DNA of 64,000 nt from Notamacropus eugenii (Eukaryota > Chordata > Mammalia > Diprotodontia > Macropodidae): positions 54,224,728-54,288,727 of the forward strand of contig NC_092875.1 of assembly GCF_028372415.1 (NCBI RefSeq), written 5' to 3'. Below, piece after piece: positions 12,485 to 21,060 of the stretch (position 1 is its first letter; every line of letters starts with the position of its first letter). The notes beneath the pieces were generated by a model. That model did no database searches and was not told the DNA's origin. It saw nothing but the letters and a program-made list of their open reading frames with translations. The position numbers and the translations under genes are program-made.

Positions 12485-13597
12485 ATGCCCAAAAAAGGGG
12501 AAAAAAAATAAGACTATAGAAGGTTACTTTCTTGGTGAACAGATATCTTCTCCCATCTTTTCAGATGAGGAAGAACAATGCTTACCATCAGGGTAAGACA
12601 CAAAAGTCAAGACTTCTGTGTCCCAAACATCCAAAATAACTATTCAATGGGCTCAGGCCATGGAAGAGGTCAAAAAGGACTTTGAAAATCAAGTAAGAGA
12701 GGTGGAGGAAAAAATGGGAAGAGAAATGAGAGAGATGCAAGAAAAGCATGAAAAGCAGGTCAACACCTTGCTAAAGGAGACTCAAAAAAATGTTGAAGAA
12801 AATAACATCTTTAAAAATAGGCTAACTCAATTGGCAAAAGAGGTTCAAAAAGCCAATGAGGAGGAGAATGCTTTAAAAAGCAGAATTAGCCAAAGGGAAA
12901 AGGAAGTTCAAAAGCTCACTGAAGAAAATAGTTCTTTAAAAATTAGAATGGAACAGATGGAGGCTAATGACTTTATAAGAAACCAAGAAATCACAAAACA
13001 AAGCCAAAAGAATGAAAAAATGGAAGATAATGTGAAATATCTCATTGGAAAAACAAATGACCTGGAAAAGAGATCCAGGAGAGACAATTTAAAAATTATG
13101 GGACTACCTGAAAGCCTTTATCAAAAAAAAGAGCCTAGACGTCATCTTTCATGAAATTATCAAGGAAAACTGCCCTGAGATTCTAGAACTGGGGGCAAAA
13201 TAAATATTGAAAGAATCCACCAATCACCTCCTGAAAGAGATCCAAAAGAGAAACTCCTAGGAACATTGTGGCCAAATTCCAGAGTTCCCTGGTCAAGGAG
13301 AAAATATTGCAAGCAGCTAGAAAGAAACAATTCAAGTATTGTGGAAATACAATCAGGTTAACACAAGATCTAGGAGCTTCTACATTAAGAGATCTAAGGG
13401 CTTGGAATAGGATATTCCAGAAGTCAAAGGAAGTAGGACTAAAACCAAGAATCACCTACCCAGCAAAACTGAGTATAATACTTCAGGGGAAAAATTGGTC
13501 TTTCAATGAAATAGAGAACTTTCAAGCATTCTTGATGAAAAGACCAGAGCTGAAAAGAAAATTTGACTTTCAAACACAAGAATCAAAAGAAGCATGA
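12485..13597 (+). pseudogene. L1-type ORF1, broken (HAL-B)
   Basis: Starts at the family ATGCCC, but the A-run just after it shifts the frame. A stop follows the CLPSG peptide. The coiled coil is then open from 12618 (QWAQAMEEVKKDFENQVRE) through the NLKIMGLPES motif to about 13154, where another frameshift precedes the linker. The C-terminal domain is open again at 13268-13597, ending in the family ESKEA. Two or three small indels separate it from the intact HAL-E frame, so it is a recent casualty rather than an ancient one. Confidence 0.9.
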
Positions 13598-13719
13598 AAA
13601 GGTAAACAGCAAAGAGAAGTCATAAAGGACTTACTAAAGTTCAACTATTTACATTCCTATAGGGAAAGACAATATTTGTAATTCTTGAAACTTTTTTCAG
13701 TATCTGGGTAGTTGGTAGG

Positions 13720-13722
<3 letters not shown>

Positions 13723-13769
<47 letters not shown>
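13723..13769. repeat. (CA)n microsatellite inside HAL-B tail
   Basis: A pure AC array just after the words TATCTGGGTAGTTGGTAGGATTA. CA or TG arrays occupy the same element position in HAL-C (about 21888-21918), HAL-D (about 34231-34260) and HAL-E (51307-51356). Confidence 0.9.
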
Positions 13770-13770
<1 letters not shown>

Positions 13771-14612
13771 CACAGCACAGCACAGGGTGAATTGAATGGG
13801 ATGGGATCATATCTTTAAATAATGAAATTAAGCAGTGAGAGAGAAATATATGGGGAGGAGAAAGGGAGAAATGGAATGGGGCAAATTATCTTTCATAAAA
13901 GAGGAAAGTAAAAGACTTTTCAGTGGAGGGAAAAAGGAGAGAGGTGAGAGAAAAAACATGAAGCTTACTCTCATCACATTCGACTAAAGGAAGGAATAAA
14001 ATGCACACTCATTTTGGTATGAAAACCTATCTTACAATACTGGATAGTGGGGGAGAAAGGGATAAGCAGGCTGGGGGGGGGGGGTAATGGAAAGGAGGGC
14101 AGTGGGAGGAGGGAGCGCTCTTGGGGAGACATAGGATTAAAAGAGAGAATAGAATAAATGGGGGGCAGGATAAGGTGCAGGGAAATATAGTTAGTCTTAC
14201 ACAACATGACTATTATGGAAGTAATTTGCAAAATTACACAGATATGGCCTATATTGAATTGCTTGCCTTCCCAAAGGGAATGGGTGAGGAGGGAGGGGTG
14301 GAGAGAAGTTGGAACTCAAAAGTTTTAGGAACAACTGTTGAGTATTATTCTTGCAACTAGGAAATCAGAAATACAGGTAATGGGGTATAGAAAGCTATCT
14401 TGCCCTACAAGACAAAAGAGAAGATGGGGATAAGGGAAGGGAGGGATGTTAGAAGGGAGGACAGATTGGTGATAGGGGTAATTAGAATGCTCGGTGTTTA
14501 GGGGGAGGGGGAGGGGACAAATGGGGAGAAAATTTGGAACCCAAAATTTTGTGGAAATGAATGTTGAAAACTTAAATAAATGAATTTAAATTAAAAAAAA
14601 TTATTTTAGGAG

Positions 14613-14990
14613 CATTTATTATCTCACCCTCCCACAGCACTCCTCCCTTTTGAACAATAAAACAAGCAAACAAACAGAAAATTCTCCATACAAATACACA
14701 TGGTCCAGGAAAATAAATTCCCACATTGGCCTTGCCTAAAACTGTTATGTTTCATTTTGCATTTTAAGTTCAAAAGCTCTTCAACAAGAGATGGTCATAT
14801 ATTTCATCATTAGGCCTCTAGTTTATCATTGTGTTGATCAGTGTTCTCAAGTCTTTCACAGTTGTTTTTGTATGTTGTCACTGTATAAATTATAGTTCCA
14901 CTAGCTCCCTAGCTTCCTCTGAAATGGTCCATTTCCTCATTTTTGTGGCAAAATGATATTCCATTACATTCATGTACATGTTGATGTTGA
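14613..14990 (-). mobile_element. L1 3' end fragment
   Basis: Read on the minus strand, this resembles the L1 3' UTR seen at 35105-35594 and 45340-46100. It includes the words AATGTAATGGAATATCATT, TGATCAACACAATGATAAAC and CAAAATGAAACATAAC. The copy is 5' truncated. HAL-B was inserted at its tail side and a MAR1-like SINE abuts its right side. Confidence 0.55.
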
Positions 14991-14991
14991 T

Positions 14992-15228
14992 GATGTTTCA
15001 GTCATGTCTGACTCTTCAAGTCCCCATTTGGAGTTTTCTTGGCAAAGATACTGTAGTGGTTTGCCATTTCCTTCTCCAGATCATTTTACAGATGAGGAGT
15101 TGAGAACCATAGGGTTAAGCGACTTGAACAGGATCACACAACTAGTAAGTGTCTAAGGTCAAATTTGAATTCAGGTCCTTCTGACTCCAGGTATGGCAGT
15201 CTATCCATTGTGCCACCTAGGTGTCCTC
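14992..15228 (-). repeat. MAR1-like tRNA-derived SINE
   Basis: Reverse orientation. The head at the right reads CACCTAGGTGTCCT and TCTATCCATTGTG on the plus strand. The family tail TTTGCCATTTCCTTCTCCAG and GTCATGTCTGACTCTTCA lies on the left. Confidence 0.85.
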
Positions 15229-15280
15229 GCCTATAGGTGAGCAACCCCTTAGTTTCTGATTTTTGACAGTTTCATTCATT

Positions 15281-15300
15281 CCGTGAGAAATGAGCCCCCA
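15281..15300 (-). promoter_or_regulatory. Primer-binding-site-like sequence beside ERV-P LTR
   Basis: The minus strand reads CACA-AT-TGGGGGCTC right after the LTR end. The first nine bases equal the standard proline-tRNA primer site, and the remaining bases do not match. The position (two bases after a terminal CA) is correct for a primer site, but this LTR also has a polypurine tract upstream, which a 5' LTR should not have. Confidence 0.35.
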
Positions 15301-15302
15301 AT

Positions 15303-15685
15303 TGTGAGAAACACGCCCACCTTAAACAAAGAATAATAACTGTTGTGAAATCAGGAAAGCTTTTATTAATTTTTACATTCACTCCCCTTGAATGAACAGG
15401 TAGCTCCTAAGGGATTGCTACAGTTATTCAGACCAATGCAAGCCTTCTTATACTGTCTGAAATTCTAATCTCCCACCTCACCATCTGTGGGCTAGATGAA
15501 GTCCCCTGAACACATCACTTCTCTGACACCCCTTGCCCCCAAAAAAACAGCTCATAAAGCTTGTGCACAAGTTTCTGACCTTTTACCTGAGCATGCTAGG
15601 TCACAATTTTGATTAGCTTCTGTCACTTAAAGCTGGGAGGAGTTTTAACCCTGTGGAAACAGAATTAATTCTTCTGTTTTCCACA
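15303..15685 (-). mobile_element. ERV-P LTR (3' LTR)
   Basis: On the minus strand it starts TGTGGAAAACAGAAG and ends TTTCTCACA. It contains a TATA-like AGTATAAGAAGG and a polyadenylation signal in AATTAATAAAAGC. Immediately upstream on the minus strand (15705-15686) is the purine run AAAAGGGGCAGGGGAGAATT, a good polypurine tract. Parts of its U3 recur at about 19887-19985 (TTCTGTTTCCACA, GAGATTMGAATTT), the proposed 5' LTR remnant. Confidence 0.55.
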
Positions 15686-15705
15686 AATTCTCCCCTGCCC
15701 CTTTT
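15686..15705 (-). promoter_or_regulatory. Polypurine tract of ERV-P
   Basis: On the minus strand the purine-rich run (four A, four G, C, A, four G, A, G, A, A) ends at the LTR's TG, with two T between. This is the plus-strand primer position of a retrovirus. Confidence 0.5.
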
Positions 15706-17098
15706 AAATCAAAATCTTTGTTTCCACAACTAAATCTAACCAATACCTCTCCACTTTCCTTCCCATATGAATTCTTCACCTTATCTATCTGCTCTTTAAA
15801 TGACTATGGGGGGGGGAGCAAAGTTGATCAACACATTGACAAATTACAAGGGGTCAGTCCCCTTTCATAAGTACAGATACAGAGACTCAAAAGGAGAAGA
15901 TAAATCAATGAATTGTCCTTTTAGAAATTTCATCACATACAGCAATCTGGTGAGGAACATCATCTGATGCAGTTTTCTGGTCTGGATGATCATTCAAGCA
16001 GTCTTTAGCACAGCATCTCAACATATTCCCTTCACCTTCCTATAGAAACTCATATGTCCATTCTCCTACAAAACTGCCACTCTTATCAAATCAAAATTGG
16101 AACCTTGGTCAATTGTCATGTTTAAGAAATTCACATTAGAACCCAGTTTTTTTACATTTTACATTAATCCACTATTCATTCCCCCATTAGGAGGATGAGA
16201 TTTCATTAGGGAATTAATAGTAGGCTCTAGTATATATATAAACCATCAATTTTTTTTTTAACACAGTACATGTCAAATCATAAAACAATTCCAACTTCAG
16301 GTCAAGCTATGTTTCTTTTAAAGGCATTTACAAAACAGACCATAAACTATTCTTCTAACATTAACTGAGATAAGTATAATATTAACTAACTATAGTAACT
16401 TCACAAGCCCCTGACCTATACACACACACACACACACATACATATACGTATAAAATTCCTTATCTCCCCCCATCCTGGAACTATAAAAATTCCTTATGTC
16501 CCTTATCTTTTGACCCCCATACAACCTAATTCACAGTAGGTTTGAATATAAATAGTACCAAAAAAAATTTCCCTTTCTTGCAAAGAGTTTACAATTTATC
16601 ACAAAAACCTCTTGAACTTAATTGACCAAAATTACGAGAAAAGATCTAAAACTAAGGTTCTTCCATGATTACCAAGTTTCCTTTCAGAAACATACTTTTG
16701 TAAATGTTTGATTTATAGTAAAAACAATTTTAATTAAAACTTCCCTTTAAATAGCAGAAACTTGGAAGTTTATAGGTTCTCAAATTACAATACTTCAAAC
16801 TAACATTAGCCCATCCACCATTCATCTTTTTAACAATGCAATTCCTAATATAACAACATTTAGATAAGAGAGATTGCCTTTTCAGCAATAAATATAATAT
16901 ATTTAAAACTGGAAGCAACCCATCATCAGTTGTGGTGAATGTATTTCTAAATTACCTTGCACAGAAAGTCATTCATCTCATTACCAATATGTGGAAACTA
17001 TTACCCTAAACCACTGTATCCATATTTTCATAATAGCCAATATTTCAAATCGAAAATCTATCATTATAGCAAATATCAATAGCATTATTGCTGCTTAC
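15706..17098 (-). mobile_element. ERV internal sequence (ERV-P 3' part plus nested ERV-N body)
   Basis: AT-rich, with no coding frame recognised. About 16930-17098 matches the ERV-N body at 3440-3560 on the other strand and follows an ERV-N LTR end, so this part belongs to a nested ERV-N copy. The last few hundred bases before the polypurine tract at 15705 should be ERV-P. The junction between the two was not located. A short CA array (16420-16445) and an A/T-rich stretch are included. Confidence 0.4.
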
Positions 17099-17667
17099 TG
17101 TTGACATGAAAGATTGGTTAAAAAAGGCAAATAGGCTAAATACATATTGTTTATTCCCTTAAAGCTAGCAGTTACATGACCATGGAGCCAGAAGAAAACC
17201 TCTGACTGCCTGATAGAAGAATGACCAGGCTTAAATCTGTTTCAGGACAATCCAAGGATGTCTGTGTCCCTCAGATTTATGGTCTCTAAATGTGTTTAAC
17301 TATATCATGAGAAAATAATTTTCTTAATTGAATAGATTGTACATACAATAAGATAAGAGAGTTGACAATCAATTGAAATTACAACCCAGGATATCTGTGT
17401 TTTCTTTACCATTAATATGCTATAACATAGTATATGTGTCCACAAAATATTAAGATATGGAAAAAGTCCCATTATTCAAGATAATGTCTTGGGTTAAGGG
17501 TCTCATAAAGTATGCTAAGTCAATCCCATCTGGCTTTGTTGACATAAGAAGAGGTAGTCTCTGAGTTTACTTCAGAGAACAAAGAGACTGTTAGATCCAG
17601 GCTCTTCTTCTGATTAATTCAGGCTCTGGCCCTTATTAAAGTCCAAAAATGATATTAAATGTTATCC
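17099..17667 (-). mobile_element. ERV-N LTR, minus strand
   Basis: Matches 9362-9785 on the opposite strand across its start (GATAACATTTAATATCATTTTTGGAC), its promoter and leader half (GGACACAGACATCC, TCTATCAGGCAGTCAGAGG) and its end (GGAATAAACAATATGTATTTAG, GTCAACA). It is about 145 bp longer than the plus copy, with extra AT-rich sequence at about 17300-17560. The first base pair of the LTR is mutated (GG instead of TG). Near-matching flanks CTTAC and CTTAT may be the target duplication. Confidence 0.65.
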
Positions 17668-19866
17668 TTATTTATAACCAAATATAAGTCTAAAATTATC
17701 AAATTTCTATCACATACTTTTAAAAGTCCAATTCATATCTACCTCACAATGGACTCTCAAATTTACAATGATAAATGCCAAATAATAATGGTTTTTGTAC
17801 TTAACCCTGATGGGAAGAGCACTCTCAGATGCTGCTCTTTATTCCTTCATGGCAGATTTTTACTTGAATCATATCAAATCTGGATTTATAATTGCTCATG
17901 ATAAACATTTTAAGGCCCCCCGCCTTTTAAAAGTCAAATACTCTTGGTACTTAAAAGAAAACATTATCCTTAACTTAACATATTCCCTTAAAGAAATATA
18001 TGGTGACAATCCCCAGCTCTGAATAACCTTGTTCCTCTACTTCCTTAAAAAACTGAAATCCTGTCTTCTTTTTGAGCCTTATCAGATAAAGAGTATTCCT
18101 AAGCTTTCCAGTGTCCCATTTCAACCTTTTGGGAATTTTAGGCTGTATATACTAGGAAATGCATATAAGATTTTAAAAAGGGTTTGCAATCACACCTGTT
18201 CTCCTCAGGTTAGCTTAAAACATGTTGGGCCAATATTACTGCTACTTCTGGCCCCGGAAAGAGATCTAAGGAATTTAATTTAATGCTGACAGGGTGTTGC
18301 CAGTTTCCCTAGGCAGGAGCCTCTATAGCTTCCAAAGATAATGACCAAATAATTGACTAAGTACTCACCCTCCCTTTTTTGTCCTACTTGTCTTCAACTT
18401 TTAGAATCCGGAGAGAGCTAATGCTTAACAATTTACAAATCAAGAGTGTTGTATTTCTCCAACACCTTTCACAAACAGCTTTTGTAATGCATTTAAAACA
18501 AATCACTGAAATTCTAAGTGAATCACATTTAAGGGTAGGATGGAAAAGCCATGAGTGAAGTGTCTTAAAAGACAGAAAACCCCTTATTATTATTATTTTT
18601 TGCAGTTTTAAACACATTGTCTGGTATCAGATATATTGACTTAATTTGAACATAAAATACAAACTTTAGTTTTGAGATCTAATCCAATTTGGATTTAAAC
18701 TCTCAGCCTTCTTCTAGGCTGCCTGTTTGAGATTTTTTGCTTCCTAATTTTCACCAACTTCCAGCAGAGTTTTAATAAATTCTAACCTATCTTCAGCATT
18801 AAATTAAAAGTGACATATTTCACTTTTTACATTTCCAAATGTAAAATGAATTCAATCCAGAATGAATTCAATCACCTTTTCATTGTGTCCCATCTCACAG
18901 AAAAACCTCTCCTTTAGATGAGGCAAGAAATGGCCAAATGCCAGTGAGCCTGACCCTCCCTATCTGAGGGAAAAAGATTTTCCCCTCCTTTATCTTTCTT
19001 ATCTTTCTTTTCACATTCAAAAATTTGGCCAGAGTTTAGAAAGCACAAAGGAAAGATCTTTTTAAACAACTTGTAAAAAGTTTTCAAACTCTCTATTAAG
19101 ACCGTTCGTGCAAACAGATTAAGCCAAACAGCAAAATGTCTTTCTCTTTCTCTCTCTCCTTCACTCATTCCTCAGATACAAATGCCAGGAGGGAAGGAAA
19201 AGTGGGAGATCAAAAGAAAGCAGCATTCTTTGCTCGCTTTACACCACAAACATGAAACACTTCACAAACAGACATTTGACAAAGCATTATAGAGTGCACA
19301 CCAATTTCAAATTTGAATTCAGATCGGTCAGAAACTCAAGAGCTGCAATTTACTCTGACTGATTTCTAGACAATTTCTAGACAATCCTTCCCAGAATCTA
19401 GACTCACTTCTTCCTCCTCCATTTTCTTCCCTCCTCCCTTCATTCCCTTCCTTCTCTTGGGAGCAGACAGGGAGGAATAAGGAGAGGGTTTTAACCAGTA
19501 TTTGTCCCCATGAGCTGTTTTGGACAAATACTCCAGGATTTCATCCCCAGTAGTACCAAACTTTTTAAAGCTCTCATTTCCCATTGTAGGCAAACTTCAC
19601 TTCTGAACCCAGAATTTGAGGCAAGACAAAGCAGTACTCAGATCCCATATTTCCTGATGTTGCTCAGGTGACCTGACTTATGTTCCCTCTGGTGGTTCGA
19701 TCTATTATTTTACCTGGGTTCCTGGGCTTGCAACAATTCCAGACATTCCTGGGGAAGTTAACAGTTCAAAGAGGGGATAGTTGCTTGTGGATATTTGGGT
19801 CACTGGAAACCAAAATGGTGCACCTCCCACATTCCGTAGTAAGTTTCCCTTCTTCCAATGCTAGAG
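17668..19866 (-). mobile_element. ERV-P 5' internal region
   Basis: Lies downstream (minus strand) of the primer site at 19867-19884. It contains one gag-like start (19366-19593) and otherwise only short frames. Similarity to retroviral capsid, protease or polymerase was not found, so the region is either very decayed or from a lineage with little coding capacity. Confidence 0.4.
19366..19593 (-). pseudogene. Possible gag N-terminus (ERV-P)
   Basis: A 75-codon frame starts MGNESFKKFG, about 275 bases after the primer site, which is where a retroviral gag begins. Met-Gly-Asn followed by a Ser at position 5 fits an N-myristoylation signal of matrix proteins. The later part is Lys/Glu rich (KRRKG, KKMEEEE). 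The frame ends at a stop, and the downstream sequence has no recognisable gag domain. The call rests on position and the myristoylation-like start only. Confidence 0.35.
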
Positions 19867-19884
19867 ATCCCAGAGGGGTCCCCA
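19867..19884 (-). promoter_or_regulatory. Proline-tRNA-like primer binding site (ERV-P)
   Basis: The minus strand reads TGGGGACCCCTCTGGGAT. By eye, 14 of 18 bases equal the proline-tRNA primer site used by many gammaretroviruses. It is preceded by CA and a TT spacer, the usual arrangement at the end of a 5' LTR. Confidence 0.5.
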
Positions 19885-19886
19885 AA

Positions 19887-19990
19887 TGCTGTTCCAAATT
19901 CGAATCTCCTGCCTCACTCTTCATTTTAATCATGTGGAAACAGAGTTTTAATCATGTGGAAACAGAATTCCTTCTTTTATTTCCCATAAT
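19887..19990 (-). mobile_element. ERV-P 5' LTR remnant
   Basis: Only U3-like pieces remain. They share TTCTGTTTCCACA and GAGATTCGAATTT words with 15303-15685. A 23-bp segment (TCTGTTTCCACATGATTAAAA) is tandemly duplicated. The R and U5 part with the polyadenylation signal is missing. Confidence 0.4.
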
Positions 19991-20022
19991 TCCTATTAAC
20001 TCTCATGGCACAGTTCTCAGAT

Positions 20023-20113
20023 GGATAGATAGATAGATAAGGTAGATATGTAGATAGGTAGGTAGGTAGGTAGGTAGGTAGGTAGGTAGGTAGGTAGGTA
20101 GGTAGGTAGGTAG
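20023..20113. repeat. (GATA)n/(GGTA)n microsatellite
   Basis: GATA units pass into a long pure TAGG array of about 15 units, then TAGATGG. Confidence 0.95.
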
Positions 20114-20114
20114 A

Positions 20115-20240
20115 TGGAGCATTTATCATGTGTGAAGCATATTGCTAAGTCCTGGAGATACAAATACAAGCAAGACAGTTCCTGCTCCCAAAAGGAACTT
20201 ACAATTCTAATGGAGGAAGATAATGTACAACAGGAACCTG
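20115..20240 (-). repeat. L2 3' end
   Basis: The plus strand reads CATATTGCTAAGTCCTGGAG, GACAGTTCCTGCTCCCAAAA and GGAACTTACAATTCTAATGG, the reverse complement of the mammalian L2 3' terminal sequence. Confidence 0.75.
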
Positions 20241-20489
20241 GAAGGGAGGGAGTATTGAAGAAAACAGCAAAGCATGGAACTGTCCAGGTCTTTTTTCTCA
20301 CATGACATCCTAGGCTACTCCAGTCCATTTCTGGCCTTACTCCTGCATAGTTGTCAACCCAGAAGCCCCTGTTTCATGTTTTTTCTTCATAAACTCTTCA
20401 GTTTCCCATCCATCTTGGGTAGGGGAGGGAATTGTTAACTCAACTTCTATCTGCATATACCCATTGCATTTATATTTTTGGTTTTTATG

Positions 20490-20609
20490 ATGTAGATTGT
20501 ACATTCCTTAAGGGCAGATAATGTTTAGGGCTTTCTTTTTCCTTCACATTCCAAGTGCCTCATATGCTGTCTTGGATATAATAAGTGCTTAATAAATGTT
20601 TGTTGGGGC
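20490..20609 (+). repeat. L2 3' end
   Basis: Reads TAGATTGTACATTCCTTAAGGGCAG ... CATTCCAAGTGCCTCATATG ... AATAAGTGCTTAATAAATGTTTGTTG, the usual L2 3' terminus in forward orientation. Confidence 0.75.
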
Positions 20610-20858
20610 CAACTAAGTAGGGCAGTAGAGGACCAGCCTTGGAATCAGAAATACTCATCTTCCTGACTTCAAATCTGGCCTCAGACACTTACTTGCTGTG
20701 TGACCCCTGGCAAGTCACTTAACCCTGTTCGCCTCAGTTTCCTCACCTATAAAATGAGCTGGAGAAAGAAATAGCCCATTCCAGTATCTTTGCCAAGAAC
20801 AACCAAATGAGGTCACAAAGAGTCAGGCATGACAGAAAAATGACTGAACAAGAATAAA
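20610..20858 (+). repeat. MAR1-like tRNA-derived SINE
   Basis: Its head contains GGCAGTAGAGGACC. The middle has TTACTTGCTGTGTGACCCCTGG and CCTCAGTTTCCTCACCTATAA. The tail GAGCTGGAGAAAGAAATAGC ... TTTGCCAAGAACAACC ... GAACAAGAATAA matches the family. Confidence 0.85.
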
Positions 20859-21060
20859 TGTTTATTAAATTGAAGAAAGTATTATGATCTTGGCACTCCC
20901 ATTATCACTCTAGTCACATTAAGCTCAGTAATGCTGACTATACTTTTTATAAGGAAGGACAATGTCTCATTCAGGCACCTCTGTTTAGTTTCCTACCTCT
21001 GATTTCTCAACAACAGGAATGTCAATTAACAAAACTGAGAGATGAAAGACTGAATTTTCT

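Larger units (their letters stand above)
11679..14595 (+). mobile_element. HAL-B: ORF1-only L1-derived element
   Basis: A full-length copy. The head is GGGCGGAGCCAAGATGGCAG, followed by a 5' UTR of about 800 bp, a broken ORF1 (12485-13597) and a tail of about 1 kb without any endonuclease or reverse transcriptase sequence. The tail ends in TTGTGGAAATGAATGTTGAAAA and a short A/T stretch. A perfect 17-bp duplication AAAAATTATTTTAGGAG flanks it at 11662-11678 and 14596-14612. It sits in a minus-strand L1 3' end. Confidence 0.92.

Noticed and set aside
13183-13455. 90-codon minus-strand frame in HAL-B
   Set aside because: Antisense shadow of the ORF1 C-terminal domain.
19680-20036. 118-codon plus-strand frame
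   Set aside because: Antisense to the ERV-P leader, primer site and LTR remnant; not protein-like.
20041-20113. Regularly repeated units, considered as a CRISPR array
   Set aside because: A contiguous 4-bp tandem array without spacers, in a mammalian genome.
20017-20328. Minus-strand frame with repeated Leu-Pro-Thr-Tyr
   Set aside because: Translation of the GATA/GGTA microsatellite, with no protein-like remainder.
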